Position numbers and translations under genes: made by a program. A DNA stretch of 30,266 nt from CAZEXD01 sp964516865 (lineage in GTDB: Bacteria > Patescibacteriota > Minisyncoccia > Minisyncoccales > Staskawiczbacteraceae), in assembly GCA_964516865.1 (NCBI GenBank), contig CAZEXD010000005.1, positions 1-30,266 of the forward strand. The letters are read 5' to 3'. Every line of letters starts with the position of its first letter. Position 1 is the first letter of the stretch. The notes under the pieces were generated by a model. It made no database searches. It saw nothing but the letters and a program-made list of their open reading frames with translations, and was not told the origin of the DNA. Positions 14,780-21,613 of this stretch are shown in pieces.

Positions 14780-15649
14780 TTATTCTAGAAACCTAAAAGT
14801 AGAAAGTATTTGGTTGAAGATTTCTAACGTTTCTGGATTTTCATCAAAAACACAAATCCAGTTATTCCCAGGCAAATCACTCCATTTCACTCCGGTGCAC
14901 TGAGGCATATTTATTGCTATTCCAAATTTATCTTTTTCACCCATATTTGCAGGTCTAGTATCATCTATTCTGTTAAGAAAAATGTAGCGAACTCCTTTAC
15001 AATTTGGATCCGCTTGGCAAGCTGCACTTTTGTATTGATATTCTTGCTTAATTTCCCAGCCAGGAGGATATTTAAAACTAAAATTAACTTCTGCATTAGA
15101 ATAAATCTCCCAATTGGCGGTTTCGTCTTCTGAAACTTTTTCTGGCGTCGTTCCTTTAATTTCAAAAATTGTTTGTGCGCGACCGAATTCAATTTTATAC
15201 TTTCCAGGAGAAGCGAGTTTCAATCGGTAAGAAAGAATAGGTTCTGGGATATCTCCACAAATTTCTTTTTCATCTTTCCTTTCATATATCTGGGAAGGCC
15301 AAACATATTCTCCTGAAAGAAATGGCCTGCATAAAATACAACATGAAACAACGTCAGCTGGATAAGCGCCAAAAGCTAGTTTGCCGTCAACGCAGTATGA
15401 GCGACCAAAAGTGATGGGATGTGTATGTGTAATTTTATCCCAGCCTTCGGAGGTTTTGTAATAAAAATTTATATTAGGACCTGTGGTACAACGAAGCAAT
15501 CTAAAATCAGAAAAAGAAACAACAACTTCTTCCCCTGTCTCATAGAGATCCTTATTAGTTGACACTTTTGAAAAACCAACAAAGAAAAGAAAGCTTAGTA
15601 TAACTATTACGAAGATTACTCCGAGTATTATTAAAACTATTTTCTTCAT
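14780..15649 (-). CDS. Membrane-anchored extracellular protein with C-terminal PsbP-like domain
   Basis: 289 residues: an uncleaved N-terminal membrane helix (residues ~4-27, IVLIILGVIFVIVILSFLFFVGF), a beta-rich, cysteine-bearing region to ~165 (CC at VVSCCILC), then from ~178 a domain NWEIYSNAEVNFSFKYPPGWEI...EIFNQILSTFRF. That last pattern (FxFKYPxxW ... FNQILSTFRF) recurs in many Patescibacteria anchored proteins and resembles PsbP/MOG1-type folds; its function is not known. The gene is enclosed by the inverted ~140-nt repeats at 14612-14751 and 15715-15893, so it may have moved as a cassette. No ribosome site is evident. Confidence 0.7.
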   Translation of the reverse strand: MKKIVLIILGVIFVIVILSFLFFVGFSKVSTNKDLYETGEEVVVSFSDFRLLRCTTGPNINFYYKTSEGWDKITHTHPITFGRSYCVDGKLAFGAYPADVVSCCILCRPFLSGEYVWPSQIYERKDEKEICGDIPEPILSYRLKLASPGKYKIEFGRAQTIFEIKGTTPEKVSEDETANWEIYSNAEVNFSFKYPPGWEIKQEYQYKSAACQADPNCKGVRYIFLNRIDDTRPANMGEKDKFGIAINMPQCTGVKWSDLPGNNWICVFDENPETLEIFNQILSTFRFLE

Positions 15650-15714
15650 AGAATTAAAATTTTTTTTACTAAATATGGTTCGAGACGATATTTTTCCGGT
15701 TCTTTGTCAGTTTG

Positions 15715-15893
15715 CCTTTCCGCTTCCGCTTTTTGGCGAGGCGGGCGGAAGGGGGGTTCGGGGGGAATTACGCCCACCGAGCCCATTAATAAAATCAGTT
15801 CGCCCCGAACAAATTTACTTCGTAAATTTAACGGGGTAAAGATTTTTTTCAAATACACACCGCCAATCAGCAACCTCTTTTTCCAACCGGCGG
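15715..15893 (-). repeat. Dispersed repeat copy 2 (right arm of the inverted pair), flush with tRNA-Ser
   Basis: Reverse-complement match to copy 1 with few substitutions, plus an extra ~40 nt containing the AAATTT hairpin at 15803-15836. Its outer end overlaps the last bases of the 3' end of tRNA-Ser(GCT). Confidence 0.8.
15803..15836. repeat. Hairpin element inserted within repeat copy 2
   Basis: CCCCG and CGGGG outer arms, AAATTTAC/GTAAATTT inner arms, loop TTC, small internal bulge. Absent at the matching place of repeat copy 1, so it is an insertion (or a deletion in copy 1). Similar in plan to the hairpin at 16459-16494. Confidence 0.65.
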
Positions 15894-15977
15894 AGAGGGT
15901 GGGACTCGAACCCACAAGGCCCCTCAACAGGGCCAGAGTTTAGCAAACTCTTGCACTAACCATTATGCGACCTCTCC
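15891..15977 (-). tRNA. tRNA-Ser(GCT)
   Basis: Acceptor GGAGAGG/CCTCTCC with discriminator G, D arm with GGTTAG, anticodon stem AGAGT/ACTCT and loop TTGCTAA giving anticodon GCT, long variable arm GGCCC...GGGCC, T arm GTGGG-TTCGAGT-CCCAC. CCA is not encoded. It reads AGC/AGU codons. Confidence 0.95.
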
Positions 15978-16057
15978 CTGTTTCTTTAACTATATCAACA
16001 AAAATACTTAAAGTCAATTTGTCAAAAGATATTTTTTGTGATAAAAATAAATTAAAT

Positions 16058-16142
16058 GGAGGAGTCGCATAGTGGCTATTGCACCGGTCTTGAAAACCGG
16101 AACCCCTTCGGGGGTTCGTGGGTTCGAGTCCCACCTCCTCCG
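16058..16142 (+). tRNA. tRNA-Ser(TGA)
   Basis: Acceptor GGAGGAG/CTCCTCC, discriminator G, anticodon stem CCGGT/ACCGG with loop CTTGAAA giving anticodon TGA, long variable arm AACCCC-TTCG-GGGGTT, T arm GTGGG-TTCGAGT-CCCAC. CCA is not encoded. Divergent from the other tRNA-Ser 80 nt away. Confidence 0.96.
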
Positions 16143-16199
16143 CCTTGTAACGAGTAAAGAGAAAAGTGAGAAAAGAGAGAAAGCAAGACAACTTATTGT

Positions 16200-16546
16200 C
16201 TCATACCGGTAGTCGTACATAGAAATTGTTCCCGAAGTTGCTCTAGCGGCAGCGATTAAAATAACCAAATCTCCTTTTTGCATATTTGCTGGTGGGGTAA
16301 CTGCTGTTGGGCTGGCAGTATTTGTTCCGTTATCTGCCGGCGTCGAAGCAGAACCAAAATAAGTAATAGCAGCCCTTGCTTCCGGAATTTTCGGCGGAAT
16401 CGCCGGCTTTTGCCAAATCCTCGGCCAACCAGCATAAAACCAGATTCCAAAAACTTTGCCCGCCAAAAATTTTGCAAAGCAAAATTTAGGCGGGTGAGGC
16501 TAACAATTAAAACAAGACTTATTGAAATTTTACCAGCTGAATTCAT
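16200..16546 (-). pseudogene. Fragment of a secreted surface-protein gene, interrupted by a hairpin repeat
   Basis: The minus strand opens with MNSAGKISISLVLIVS, a signal-peptide-like start, then is broken near 16459-16494 by a palindromic repeat. A second frame continues with IWFYAGWPRIWQKPAIPP and, further on, GSASTPADNG...TPPANMQKGDLVILIAAARATSG, a pattern of the N-terminal part of large Patescibacteria/phage-like surface proteins. The frame is lost at about 16200 before tRNA-Ser. It thus looks like a frameshifted and truncated remnant. Apart from this fragment and the tRNA-Arg promoter, 16143-16643 holds no gene I can support. Confidence 0.5.
16459..16494. repeat. Hairpin repeat inside the surface-protein remnant
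   Basis: CCCGCC/GGCGGG outer arms and AAATTTTGC/GCAAAATTT inner arms around AAA, with a small internal bulge. Same architecture as 15803-15836. Its position coincides with the frame break in the remnant gene. Confidence 0.6.
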
Positions 16547-16578
16547 AATTTTTTAGAAACCTTTCGCATTTAAAAAAG

Positions 16579-16608
16579 TTGGACATTTTGCCTTTCTTCA
16601 CTTATAAT
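16579..16608 (+). promoter_or_regulatory. Promoter of tRNA-Arg
   Basis: TTGGAC (16579-16584), 18-nt spacer, TATAAT (16603-16608), 35 nt before the tRNA 5' end. Confidence 0.65.
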
Positions 16609-16643
16609 TATAAACGAGATTAAAAAAAACAAGCAAAGAGTTT

Positions 16644-16715
16644 GTCCCTATAGCTCAATGGACAGAGCGCAGCCCTGCGGAGGCTGAAATCGAGGTTCAA
16701 CTCCTCGTAGGGACA
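16644..16715 (+). tRNA. tRNA-Arg(GCG)
   Basis: 72 nt. Acceptor GTCCCTA/TAGGGAC, discriminator A, D arm AGCTCAATGGACAGAGC, anticodon stem CAGCC/GGCTG with loop CTGCGGA (anticodon GCG), T arm CGAGG-TTCAACT-CCTCG. The unmodified G34 reads CGC/CGU codons; most bacteria use ACG here. Confidence 0.93.
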
Positions 16716-16720
16716 CAAAG

Positions 16721-16787
16721 GTGAGGGGCGAAGATAGAACACGAGCCTGTGGAGCTTGAAATAGAGGTTCGACTCTTTTTGGGGGCA
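16721..16787 (+). pseudogene. Decayed tRNA-like copy next to tRNA-Arg
   Basis: The 3' two thirds mirrors tRNA-Arg: an anticodon-like arm CGAGC/GCTTG with loop CTGTGGA (GTG), TGAAATAGAGGTTCGACTC in place of the T arm and a GGGGGCA end. No 5' acceptor strand or D stem can pair with it. Likely a tandem duplicate that decayed; a functional tRNA-His is unlikely. It ends directly before the start codon of the next gene. Confidence 0.5.
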
Positions 16788-16788
16788 T

Positions 16789-17430
16789 ATGAAAAAAAAC
16801 ATTTCTTGTTTAAATAAAACGAATATTATTTCGGGAAAACTTAAAACGTTAGTGCCGGAACTTTATGAATTAAAAGATGTTGTTGAAAATTCTAACGATG
16901 GCTGGCATGATAACGAATCGGTTTTTGATCATACTTTGTCTGTTATATCCGCGTTAGAAAAGCTGTTTTTAGGCGCAAAAGGGAATATAAAAAAATTGCT
17001 GAACCAAAAAATCGATAAAAATACCAGAAAAATTCTTTTGAAAGTAGCGGCAATATTTCATGATATTGCCAAAAAGGAAACTATTGCGAAAGATGAAAAT
17101 GGTTTTACCAGTTGCCCTCATCACGCCGAAAGGGGAACAGAGAAAACGGAAAAAATATTAGAACATTTTGATTTATCAAGAAAAGAAAAACAATTTATTC
17201 TAGATATAATTGGAGGCCATATGTATTTGCATTTTCTGTTGGCGCCAGAAAATCCGAATTTCCAAAAAGATTTTGTAGTCATCAAAAACAAGATTTTAAA
17301 ACAAATTTATCCTGAATCAATTTTATTAGATTATGCGGATACTATTGGGGCGGGGATAAGAAAAACTAGGCCGAAAGAATATAGATATAGAATAGATTTT
17401 TACCGAAGGGAAATAAAAAAATTGTCTTAA
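16789..17430 (+). CDS. HD-domain metal-dependent phosphohydrolase
   Basis: 213 residues. HD-superfamily metal ligands are visible: H48 (VFDHTL), H91-D92 (IFHDIAKKET), H111/H112 (CPHHAERG) and an Asp near 183 (LLDYADTIG). The order and the HDIAK motif resemble the HD domain that follows the catalytic head of CCA-adding enzymes and related nucleotidase-like proteins, but here the domain stands alone. The substrate may be a nucleotide 2',3'-cyclic phosphate or another phosphoester; it cannot be decided from sequence. The gene starts 2 nt after the tRNA-like remnant, so readthrough from the tRNA-Arg promoter could express it. A terminator follows. Confidence 0.78.
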   Translation: MKKNISCLNKTNIISGKLKTLVPELYELKDVVENSNDGWHDNESVFDHTLSVISALEKLFLGAKGNIKKLLNQKIDKNTRKILLKVAAIFHDIAKKETIAKDENGFTSCPHHAERGTEKTEKILEHFDLSRKEKQFILDIIGGHMYLHFLLAPENPNFQKDFVVIKNKILKQIYPESILLDYADTIGAGIRKTRPKEYRYRIDFYRREIKKLS

Positions 17431-17442
17431 GTTGAAAGTTTC

Positions 17443-17476
17443 AAAAATACCCAATTACTCATTAAGGGTATTTTTT
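17443..17476 (+). terminator. Intrinsic terminator after the HD-domain gene
   Basis: AAAAATACCC (17443-17452) and GGGTATTTTT (17466-17475) with a 13-nt loop, ending in a T run on the plus strand. Confidence 0.8.
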
Positions 17477-17501
17477 GATAAAATAAGGTATTAATTAAAT
17501 T

Positions 17502-19727
17502 ATGCTAAATATTTCAACTCCAATTGAAGAATTGTTTGGTGTTGGTCCCACCCTAAAAAAACGCTTAAAGAAACTGGGTATAAAAATAGTAGAGGATGTT
17601 CTTTACCACTTTCCTCATCGCTATGAGGATTTTTCTAATTTAGTGCCGATTTCAGAAGTAAAATTAAATCAAATTTGTACTATCCGAGGGAAAATAATTG
17701 AAATTAAAACAGAAAAAACTTGGAGAAGAAAAATATTTGTGACTACCGCCCTAATTCAAGATAAAAATGGCGCTATCCAAGCAACTTGGTTTAACCAACC
17801 CTACTTAACAAAAATTCTCAAGAAAAACGATGAGGTTTTATTGGCGGGGAAAACCGCTTTTACCCCTAAAGGAGGAGTTTATTTGTCTAATCCGGCTTAT
17901 GAAAAAATTGAAAACGAGGAATCAAGAATTGGAAATTCTCAACCAATTCATACGGGCCGACTAGTGCCTGTTTATCCTGAAACCGAAGGACTTTCTTCCA
18001 AATGGTTAAGAACAATTGTAAAACGACTTTTAATTGAATTAAAAAACAAAATCCCGGAAACTCTGCCGCAAAAGATAATAAAAGATAACAACCTTCTGGC
18101 TATTGAAAAAGCGCTTTGGCAAATTCATTTTCCTGACTCTTTAAAACTGGCGCAAAAAGCCAAAGAAAGATTTTCTTTTGAGGAACTTTTTTATATTGAA
18201 CTTTTTATTTTAAGAGAAAGATTAAAACTATCAAAAGAAAAAGCGGTTCCCATACCTCTAAAATTAGAAATCATTCAAGAGTTTGTCAAATCGCTGCCCT
18301 TTAAACTTACTGATGACCAAAGAAAAGCCGCTTGGCAAATCTTAAAAGATTTAGAAAAACCAATACCAATGAATCGTTTATTGCAGGGCGATGTTGGTTC
18401 CGGTAAAACCGTAGTAGCAGCGCTTGCCGCTTTAAATGTGGTAAAAGCCGGTTATCAGGTCGCTTTTATGGCGCCCACAGAAATTTTAGCAAAACAACAT
18501 TTTCAAACTATCTATAACGCCCTCAAGGAATTCAATGTGGGTATTGGATTGTTAACCGGCAAAGAAGACAAATTTTTTTCTCGAAAACTAAAAAATGAAA
18601 TTATTGAAATTTCCCGAAATAAACTTTTGGAAATGATTCGAGGAGAAATCAACTCTTACACAAAAAAACTTGAAACGAAATTAAATATCTTAATAGGAAC
18701 GCACGCGCTAATCCAAGATAAGGTGAAATTTGGTAAACTTGCCTTGGTGGTAGTAGACGAACAACATCGCTTCGGGGTAGAACAAAGAGCGCGACTCTGT
18801 CAACAAACCGGCTTACAAGAAAAAATTATTCCTCATCTGCTTTCAATGACAGCCACACCCATTCCTCGCACTTTGGCCTTAACTCTTTATGGGGATTTAG
18901 ATATTTCCCTCATTAGTCAAATGCCTAAGGGCAGAAAGAAAATAATTACTAAAATAATCGGACCAGAAGAAAGAAAAAAAACTTATCAGTTTATAAGAGA
19001 AGAAATTAAAAAAGGGCGACAAGCATTTATTATTTGTCCAAAAATCGGGACAAATGATAATTCCCAATTTCCCGTTTCCAATTTTCAATCAAATGCTGAT
19101 GCTCAAATTCCTAAAAAAGAAAAGTTTTCTCGTTGGGACGAAGTAAAAGCAGTAGAGGCAGAATATAAAAAATTGTCAAAAGAAGTTTTTCCGGATTTAA
19201 AACTTGCTATGCTTCATGGAAAAATGACGCCCAAAGAAAAAGAAAAAATAATGAAAGATTTTAAAAATAGAAAAATAGATATTCTGGTTTCTACTTCTGT
19301 TGTGGAGGTTGGAATTGACGTGCCCAACGCTACCGTAATGATGATTGAGGGCGCGGAACGATTTGGTTTGGCTCAATTGCACCAACTCCGTGGTCGCGTT
19401 GGCAGAGCCGAACACCAATCTTATTGTTTTTTGTTAACCACTTCACCGGACCAACTAAACCGCCGAAGATTAAAGGCTTTGGTTGATTTTGACAGCGGTT
19501 TTAAGTTAGCAGAAAAAGATTTAGAAATCAGGGGTCCGGGTGATTTAACTGGCGTTCGCCAATGGGGAATTCCGGATTTAATAATGGATTCCTTAAAAAA
19601 TTTACCATTGGTAGAAAAAACTCGGCAAGCGGCAAAAGATATTCTGCAAGAAAACTCGGAATTAAAAAATTATCCCAACCTTCTAAAAAAATTAGAGAAA
19701 TTCAGAAAAAGAATACACCTTGAATAA
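17502..19727 (+). CDS. recG: ATP-dependent DNA helicase RecG
   Basis: 741 residues, longer than the usual ~690. N-terminal wedge/OB domain (GVGPTLKKRLKKLGI, DVLYHFPHRYEDFS), then helicase motifs: Walker A GDVGSGKT at 296-303, DEQHRFG (motif II), MTATPIPRTLALTLYGDLD (motif III), VVEVGIDVPNA and HQLRGRVGR (motif VI), and the C-terminal TRG region. RecG reverses stalled forks and branch-migrates junctions. Two extra segments explain the length: one after LLTGKEDK (~30 residues) and one after FIICPKIGTND, read from a TTTCCAATTTTCAAT repeat at 19059-19112. Both sit in helicase-domain loops, so activity is probably retained. Confidence 0.95.
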   Translation: MLNISTPIEELFGVGPTLKKRLKKLGIKIVEDVLYHFPHRYEDFSNLVPISEVKLNQICTIRGKIIEIKTEKTWRRKIFVTTALIQDKNGAIQATWFNQPYLTKILKKNDEVLLAGKTAFTPKGGVYLSNPAYEKIENEESRIGNSQPIHTGRLVPVYPETEGLSSKWLRTIVKRLLIELKNKIPETLPQKIIKDNNLLAIEKALWQIHFPDSLKLAQKAKERFSFEELFYIELFILRERLKLSKEKAVPIPLKLEIIQEFVKSLPFKLTDDQRKAAWQILKDLEKPIPMNRLLQGDVGSGKTVVAALAALNVVKAGYQVAFMAPTEILAKQHFQTIYNALKEFNVGIGLLTGKEDKFFSRKLKNEIIEISRNKLLEMIRGEINSYTKKLETKLNILIGTHALIQDKVKFGKLALVVVDEQHRFGVEQRARLCQQTGLQEKIIPHLLSMTATPIPRTLALTLYGDLDISLISQMPKGRKKIITKIIGPEERKKTYQFIREEIKKGRQAFIICPKIGTNDNSQFPVSNFQSNADAQIPKKEKFSRWDEVKAVEAEYKKLSKEVFPDLKLAMLHGKMTPKEKEKIMKDFKNRKIDILVSTSVVEVGIDVPNATVMMIEGAERFGLAQLHQLRGRVGRAEHQSYCFLLTTSPDQLNRRRLKALVDFDSGFKLAEKDLEIRGPGDLTGVRQWGIPDLIMDSLKNLPLVEKTRQAAKDILQENSELKNYPNLLKKLEKFRKRIHLE
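19059..19112. repeat. TTCCAATTTTCAA-type insert inside recG
   Basis: Degenerate repeat of TTTCCCAATTT / TTCCAATTTTCAAT read in frame as Asn/Gln/Phe/Pro-rich residues between two conserved RecG segments. Confidence 0.55.
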
Positions 19728-19842
19728 TTTTCAATTTTTAGTCCTCCTTAAATTCACTCCTTTAAAATTATTAGCCCATAAAAAATGGGTGAGATAATAA
19801 CATATTAAAAAGCAATAGAAAAATCCTACACTCTAACGCAAA

Positions 19843-19877
19843 CAATAAAAACAGGGGGTTGAACCCTGTTTTTATTG
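19843..19877. terminator. Bidirectional terminator between recG and the glycosyltransferase gene
   Basis: Perfect 14-bp stem CAATAAAAACAGGG/CCCTGTTTTTATTG, 7-nt loop, with flanking TAACG (19834-19838) and CGTTA (19882-19886) that can pair further out. Serves two convergent genes. Confidence 0.88.
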
Positions 19878-19906
19878 GCATCGTTAGCGCTCAATTAATA
19901 TCGCGC

Positions 19907-21433
19907 TTATTTTCTCACCTTCTCGGTTACCCAAAAGCCCATGTATTTACCCAGCATCAGACGGATTTGAGCATCCAGGGCAGGAAAAGAACCAAAAACC
20001 ACCAAAGTAATTGGCAAAAGCAACCATTGTAAAAAAATAGTAAACCCTTTTGTCCACTTTACATTTGGCGGCCGTTTAGGTAATAAAAAAGTGTTTAAAA
20101 CCGCTGAAACAAGTAATCCAAATAAAGCAATTGTCATAATTTTACTGGTTAAGCGAGGAAGATGGTAGGAAAGGATTGTCATATTAAAATTTTCTCCGCC
20201 CAAAACTAATGGCAACCAACCCAAAACAAGAATTAAAAGAGCAGTGGTCGCCCATGACCAATAACCATCAACAAGGGTATACAAGTGGGCAAATTTATCC
20301 CTAAAACAAATTTTTTTATTTTTTAAAAAACCGTAAATTAAATAAGGAATTTCGTTGCAACCCCAAGCCCAACGCCTTTGTTGTTTATATTGATTAATAA
20401 TAGTGATTAAAAGATTTTTAGCCATTACCGCATCCATTGAAACCGGGTAATAAAGAGGTATCACCCGATAATCGCCATCATAATAAAGATAGGCCTTCCA
20501 AAAAATCCTGGAATCATCAGAAACCACATTGTGGGGATAGCCAACCTCCAGCCATGTTTTAAATGGCATAGCGTGGGTAGAGTATGTTGTCATTTTTTCT
20601 GCTCTTTCCTGCTGAACCATTTGCCAAAAAGTATTAGAAGTGGCTACGACCCTTGAAAAAGCAGGGGCTTCCCACACATTGTTATTATAAACCGGCATTG
20701 GCTGATAACTCGCTCTTAATGGTTTTTTCACTGTTAAATAATGCCAGGTTAAACAAGAAAAAAATTGAGGATATACTTTTGTATCAATATCAAAATTAGA
20801 AACAATAATATTTTCATAAGGAATTTTTAAGGGGTCGATTATCTTTTCTTTTGCCTCTTTGCAGGCCCAATTGGAATTAGAACCCTTGCCAGCTATTTCG
20901 CCGAAAATATCTTTTGGATGAATACTGATTAAAAACTTAAAAAATCTATTTCCATATTTTTTCTTTATCAAATCGGCAATTTTTCTTGCCGATTCGCCCG
21001 CTCTCTCTTCTATAGCCAAAACAACAATCATTTTTTCTTTAGGATATTGGGCGCTTAAAAGAGCATTCAAACTATCTTCAACTACCTCGGAACCCTCTTT
21101 ATAGGTTGGCAAAATTATTAAATGATAAATTTCTTTCCAGCGAGACAATTTTTGAAGTTTTGAAAACCAATCAGTTTTTAGAGATTTTTTAATTTGAAAA
21201 TAGCCGGAAATCTGATGAATGGAAAGGAAAAATATTTTAAAAAAATAAAAGAAACAAAAGAAAATCATAAAAATTGCTATCCAGGCCGGCTTTAGCCAAG
21301 AAAGAATAAAAGAACCAATAAGAGTTCCCAAACTAATAGCGCCGGGCAGTATTTCAAAAAGGCGATACCATCGCCTTTCTTTTAAAACAGGAATATCCTT
21401 CGCCTTTGAAATGTCTAAATATAATTTTTTCAT
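19907..21433 (-). CDS. Membrane glycosyltransferase, GT2 family (cellulose-synthase-like)
   Basis: 508 residues. Two membrane helices near the N-terminus (~30-70), a cytoplasmic GT-A domain (LIILPTYKEGSEVVEDSLNALLSAQYP at ~105-130), a DxD-type motif at 215-217 (DID), SDD at 305-307 as likely catalytic acid region, and QQRRW at 351-355, the Q-x-x-R-W signature of processive GT2 enzymes. Several further helices fill the C-terminus (~380-490). It probably extends or builds a surface polysaccharide from a nucleotide sugar; the sugar cannot be inferred. It ends in the terminator shared with recG, and its start is 18 nt from the tRNA-Glu gene. Confidence 0.85.
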   Translation of the reverse strand: MKKLYLDISKAKDIPVLKERRWYRLFEILPGAISLGTLIGSFILSWLKPAWIAIFMIFFCFFYFFKIFFLSIHQISGYFQIKKSLKTDWFSKLQKLSRWKEIYHLIILPTYKEGSEVVEDSLNALLSAQYPKEKMIVVLAIEERAGESARKIADLIKKKYGNRFFKFLISIHPKDIFGEIAGKGSNSNWACKEAKEKIIDPLKIPYENIIVSNFDIDTKVYPQFFSCLTWHYLTVKKPLRASYQPMPVYNNNVWEAPAFSRVVATSNTFWQMVQQERAEKMTTYSTHAMPFKTWLEVGYPHNVVSDDSRIFWKAYLYYDGDYRVIPLYYPVSMDAVMAKNLLITIINQYKQQRRWAWGCNEIPYLIYGFLKNKKICFRDKFAHLYTLVDGYWSWATTALLILVLGWLPLVLGGENFNMTILSYHLPRLTSKIMTIALFGLLVSAVLNTFLLPKRPPNVKWTKGFTIFLQWLLLPITLVVFGSFPALDAQIRLMLGKYMGFWVTEKVRK

Positions 21434-21450
21434 TAAAACTGTTGAGGTAA

Positions 21451-21522
21451 CGGCCCCTAGGGGAATCGAACCCCTCTTTTCACATTGAAAGCGTGATGTC
21501 CTAGCCGATAGACGAAGGGGCC
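21451..21522 (-). tRNA. tRNA-Glu(TTC)
   Basis: Acceptor GGCCCCT/AGGGGCC, discriminator G, D arm TCGTCTATCGGCTAGGAC, anticodon stem TCACG/TGTGA with loop CTTTCAA (TTC), T arm GAGGGG-TTCGATT-CCCCT. No encoded CCA. Confidence 0.95.
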
Positions 21523-21613
21523 AAAAATAAAATTAAAAACAAAATCAATATTATTTTTAAATATTATTCTAAAAATTGAAAAAAATCAACTTTCGTGTAA
21601 CATAAAAAATATT

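Noticed and set aside
14372..14796. Short plus-strand open frames over repeat copy 1
   Set aside because: No start signals or recognisable product; coding-like length is due to the GC-rich repeat, which is also open in other frames at copy 2.
15646..15943. Open frames over repeat copy 2 on both strands, including one with GLEPTRPLNRARV
   Set aside because: They run into tRNA-Ser; GLEPT-type strings are translations of tRNA antisense sequence.
16014..16200. Minus-strand frame reading through tRNA-Ser(TGA)
   Set aside because: The part after the remnant is antisense tRNA (EVGLEPTNPRR); not a gene.
16620..16802. 60-residue minus-strand frame
   Set aside because: It is the antisense of tRNA-Arg and the tRNA-like remnant.
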